From positions 1 to 55,572 of the forward strand of contig WION01000350.1 in NCBI GenBank assembly GCA_015039365.1: a DNA stretch of 55,572 nt, read 5' to 3'. Within the stretch, counting starts at the first letter, position 1. Each line of letters starts with the position of its first letter. This DNA comes from Amanita rubescens (taxonomy: Eukaryota; Basidiomycota; Agaricomycetes; Agaricales; Amanitaceae). The notes beneath the pieces were generated by a model. The model saw only the letters and a list, made by a program, of their open reading frames with translations, searched no databases and had not been told where the DNA came from. The position numbers and the translations under genes were made by a program. Positions 52,730 through 55,572 of the stretch are shown here, in pieces.

Positions 52730-55013
52730 CTAGTCATCTTGATGTGGGGCCTTGTTTGATATCTGCAACATGCTATTCGAGCGCGACATAGCAGCAGGTC
52801 GTGGGGAAAGAGTTGATTGACTCAATATAGATCCATCGGTTGAGCGAGCAGACAGTAATGTAGACGCGTTATTCGTGAGATAACCAAGATCATCAGGTAC
52901 GTGTATTGGGGATGATGCACGCGAATACTGAGTAGAAGTAGTGGCAACAATGGGCATGGTGAATGAACGAATGGGAGACATTCGTGCAAGAGGTCCATCA
53001 AGGTTTGACGTTGACATGGAAGGTGGTAGCCTTGCAGAACCACCCAAAGCACGATGAAGAGTGTTTAACCAACTTGAGGAAGTGGGCGAAGGAGGTTGAG
53101 AGATCCGACGTCCATTCATACCTATGCCTTCTTCCAACAGAATGTCATCTCGTTTCGTAGAGGTCTTTCTGGTATATCGGAGACATGAACATCGTAAGTG
53201 TCGTCGGATAGGGTGTGTTATGATCACGAGACAAAGAATAGAGATAACAAGCACGAATAGTACTGGGGAGAAACCAAGCGACGACCTTGTTAAAGCCAGA
53301 GGGAGATGAGGCGATAAACGATCTTCCAAGCCTTGAAGGGACAAAAATGGTGGACGGATAGGCTGAAATGGGGATTTTTCGGTATTCAGGATGTCATCGA
53401 TGGGATCAACAATGGGTTTGGTGGCTTTTGACATTGGGGGGACCTCCTTGCTCGCTTCCAATACCATCTTTCCCAGAGTCCAGGTTATCGCGATATCTCC
53501 GATTGTATCAAGTGATTGAAAGGCGGGTCGACCGAGTCCCTTTTTCTCCGCCTTATTAATTACGTCTTCACCTCCACCAGATACATTTCCTCCAGGATCC
53601 ACAATCCTGGGTAAACCGAGACCCTCGTGCAGGACGTTGACCATCCACGCAGCCTTGAAGCATTGCATTTGCAGACGGGAGATCTCGACCTTGTGATCCC
53701 ACACTTCGGCCTTGCCAATCTTGCCTCCTTCCGGAACCTCGGCGCCACTTCCAAGCCGATGTTTCTTTTTCATGTCCTTATGCAATTTCAACAGGCCCTC
53801 CCAATCTCGCCCGCAGTAATCAGATGCAGCTCGCTCGTACTGCACAAAGTCATATGCTCCTCCCAAGCCGAAAATATGGTCAGAAGAGTACCAGTATTCC
53901 GATACGCCGATGAAATGAGATGCAGTGAAATTGATTGGTGGTACATGTACACCATTCATGAGGCAGGGAGCATCGGGGCAAGGTGCGTTCTTGTTCAATA
54001 ACGGCGCGGTTTCCCGCATGCACCCTTCGAACGAACCGGTCCCAACGAGCTTATGCGGCTGATTGACATGAGCGGGCCCTGTGATTGTGGCATGGACCGG
54101 ACTTTCCGTAAGCGCCAATCCCTTAGGAAGGCACGGATCCAACACAATGTCATCGTCAGCTGCTTTGCCTTCCCGACGCGCTTCTTCGTAATCCGATATA
54201 GCCTTTCCGACATAACGTTCTCTAGCTTGATTGGTTCCATATCCGAGCCACGTCGTAACGAAAACGCTATGTTTAATCTCTTCCCCTCCGAGGAGCCGTA
54301 ACCTTACATCAATGAGGTTACGCGCGTCACCCTGGTGTTCGAGCGACGGCTCGAATGCAATCTGCGTCGATGCACCGCCCATATCCAAGAACCCGTATGT
54401 CGTCCCTTGTCCAGGGGGTCCAGTGAAACCATCCATAAGGTAGTTCACCGCAATCCAACCAAAGAGTCCTTCCTCTTCACCGGTGATTATCCGAACGCTC
54501 GAGCCGCACGGCTCTTTATCGGAACGAGGTTCTATTTTGAAGTGTGAATGTAATGAAAGGAACTTGCAAGTACTTTCCAGCACCTCGGCTTGCTTCTCCG
54601 GCGCTAAAAGCCGCATGCCGGCCGTTGCAAGAAGGAATAAGGGTGTTTGGCGCTGGAGGGATGGGGGTACCTGCGTTCTGGCATGTTCGAGGAGAGGTCT
54701 GAGATATGCAGCGACACCTTCGGGGTTGTCGGCAAACGAAGATATACCTGTTAATACGGCAAGAGAGAGTTAGATATGGCGCAGTCGGGTTTAGAAAGGG
54801 TTCCAGACCTGGTTCTACCTTCTTTACCCAGTCGTCGCCCTGCCGAGTACCCTTCTCAACTTTAGGTAGCGTGTATACAAGATTGCTTCCGGTCATACCG
54901 CGAGGGTCCTTCCAGCTGTAGATTTGCAACCTGGAGCCTGACGAACCAGCGTCGATGACGACTCCAAACCGTCGCCCTGCCAGCCATGCGTCGCCGGCGG
55001 TGGGCGGTGGCAT
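52730..55013 (-). CDS. YND1: Golgi apyrase / nucleoside diphosphatase, Ynd1-like (GDA1/CD39 family)
   Basis: Two exons (55013-54809 and 54747-52730) with a 61-nt intron; the junction KVEPG|ISSFADNPEGV keeps frame and gives 740 residues. Apyrase conserved regions appear in order: ACR1 FGVVIDAGSSGSRLQIYSW near residue 20, ACR2/3 LFLLATAGMRLL, then GEEEGLFGWIAVNYL, and ACR4 GFLDMGGASTQIAFEP. A C-terminal helix (FSPVLFVLVISILCLVIIT) is followed by a Cys-rich, Ser-rich tail of about 170 residues. Yeast Ynd1 has the same single C-terminal membrane segment and hydrolyses GDP/UDP/ADP released by Golgi glycosylation, which drives nucleotide-sugar import. The tail here is longer than in yeast (630 residues in total there, from memory). 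It complements the SLC35 transporter at 5.1-6.8 kb. Confidence 0.9.
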
Positions 55014-55129
55014 CTTTTGGATATTTTAGAGGTTAACTGCGCTTGTGGTCAAAACGCTTGCATTCCGTAATAGTAGTACAGTCAACATGAGCAAACACAA
55101 GATCATCCAGCAACTCCTCCGTCGAGTTA

Positions 55130-55572
55130 TTATTCATGGTAGTTTATCCTCCCAACCTTTCTCAACCGTCCTCCACCTCGATCGCTCTTTTGGCTGCTGC
55201 TGATACCATCTTTGCTGTTTTTCTTGGTGAATTTCCTCTCATGAAGGCGTCGCAAGCGAACGACATCGTAGACCCAGTCCGTGACATGGAGAAGCTTCGC
55301 TCCTTCAGTATGTAGACGCTCTTCTTCATCCTGGGATAGGACCTCCGTCGCAGTACGAAGCCCTTTACGCCAGAGGAGGATCTGAAGGATAGCCTCAGGA
55401 AGCAATACATTGAGACAGTACTTGATAGCAAATGTTATTTAATAGAACAACCAGCATGTGGAATAGACTCACTTCAAGCTTTTCCATGCTTGTTAAAGCT
55501 TCATAAGCAGGACATCCGTACTGTCGAGGAAGCCCGGGAAGTGTTTCTGACACGGGAGCATCTGGCTTTGGA
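55130..55572 (-). CDS. 3' end of an unrecognised gene, partial at right edge
   Basis: The stop TAA is at 55130-55132. The last exon (55431-55130) follows a 47-50 nt intron; the previous exon runs off the window. The protein end reads PDAPVSETLPGLPRQYGCPAYEALTSMEKLE, YCLNVLLPEAILQILLWRKGLRTATEVLSQDEEERLHTEGAKLL, VTDWVYDVVRLRRLHE, then a basic Lys/Ser/Gly tail. The compact helical part looks like a conserved C-terminal domain I cannot name. It ends 117 bases upstream of the YND1 start, so its terminator and the YND1 promoter overlap. Confidence 0.65.

Noticed and set aside
1..55572. CRISPR array or prokaryotic operons
   Set aside because: No regularly spaced repeats; genes have spliceosomal introns and individual promoters.

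Overview
The window looks like nuclear DNA of a basidiomycete fungus, most likely an agaricomycete (inference). Genes are split by very short GT-AG introns (about 45-65 nt). The recognisable genes are eukaryotic/fungal housekeeping genes (UPF1, ELP3, MDM12, an apyrase like Ynd1, a mitoribosomal protein like Mrp51, an SLC35-type sugar-nucleotide transporter) and there is one tRNA-Phe. No bacterial, viral or CRISPR features were seen.

Layout. 1-4 kb: a possible exon at the left edge and two tandem members (A, B) of an unnamed multi-pass membrane protein family. 5.1-6.8 kb (-): nucleotide-sugar transporter, divergent from a Mrp51-like gene at 7.9-9.3 kb (+). 9.4-16 kb: more of the membrane family: C (-, decayed), D (+), F (-, decayed), E (-, an inverted near-copy of D) and two short relics. 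17.4-18.5 kb (-): six-exon membrane protein resembling the DUF7598 type. 19.8-21.5 kb (-): single-pass sensor-like protein with a Ser/Thr-rich outside and Gln-rich inside. 25.8-27.1 kb (-) and 31.9-33.2 kb (-): unrecognised proteins. 30.2-30.7 kb (-): GNAT acetyltransferase. 34.03-35.14 kb: a non-autonomous hAT-like transposon with intact 8-bp target duplication. 35.7-39.3 kb (-): UPF1; 39.4 kb: tRNA-Phe(GAA); 39.6-41.7 kb (+): ELP3. 51.3-52.5 kb (-): MDM12. 52.7-55.0 kb (-): Ynd1-like apyrase. The right edge has the 3' end of another gene.

The most unusual content is a dispersed family of small genes at 22.8-23.2 (-), 27.4-28.3 (-), 43.6-44.3 (+), 47.1-47.6 (+) and 50.6-50.9 (+), with a possible decayed sixth at 48.0-48.2 kb (-). 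They encode 97-255 residue, mostly disordered, charged proteins. Four share an almost invariant block, LRLPTYRSSY(I/V)RRFHPYAR. All have a phase-0 intron just after this block, in an acidic stretch, and then an LDLxIL-like motif. Each also has, 0.55-0.65 kb upstream of its start, a related promoter block: a TGACTCA site (three or four copies), then a GTGAC-N5/6-GTCAC near-palindrome, then a TTCC/ATGG segment. The shared gene structure and shared distal control block argue for a real, co-regulated and so far unnamed gene family. Its function cannot be read from the sequence.

The housekeeping genes are not an operon and work separately: UPF1 in nonsense-mediated decay, ELP3 in tRNA wobble-uridine modification, MDM12 in ER-mitochondria tethering, Ynd1-like apyrase and the SLC35 transporter in Golgi nucleotide-sugar metabolism, and the Mrp51-like protein in mitochondrial translation.
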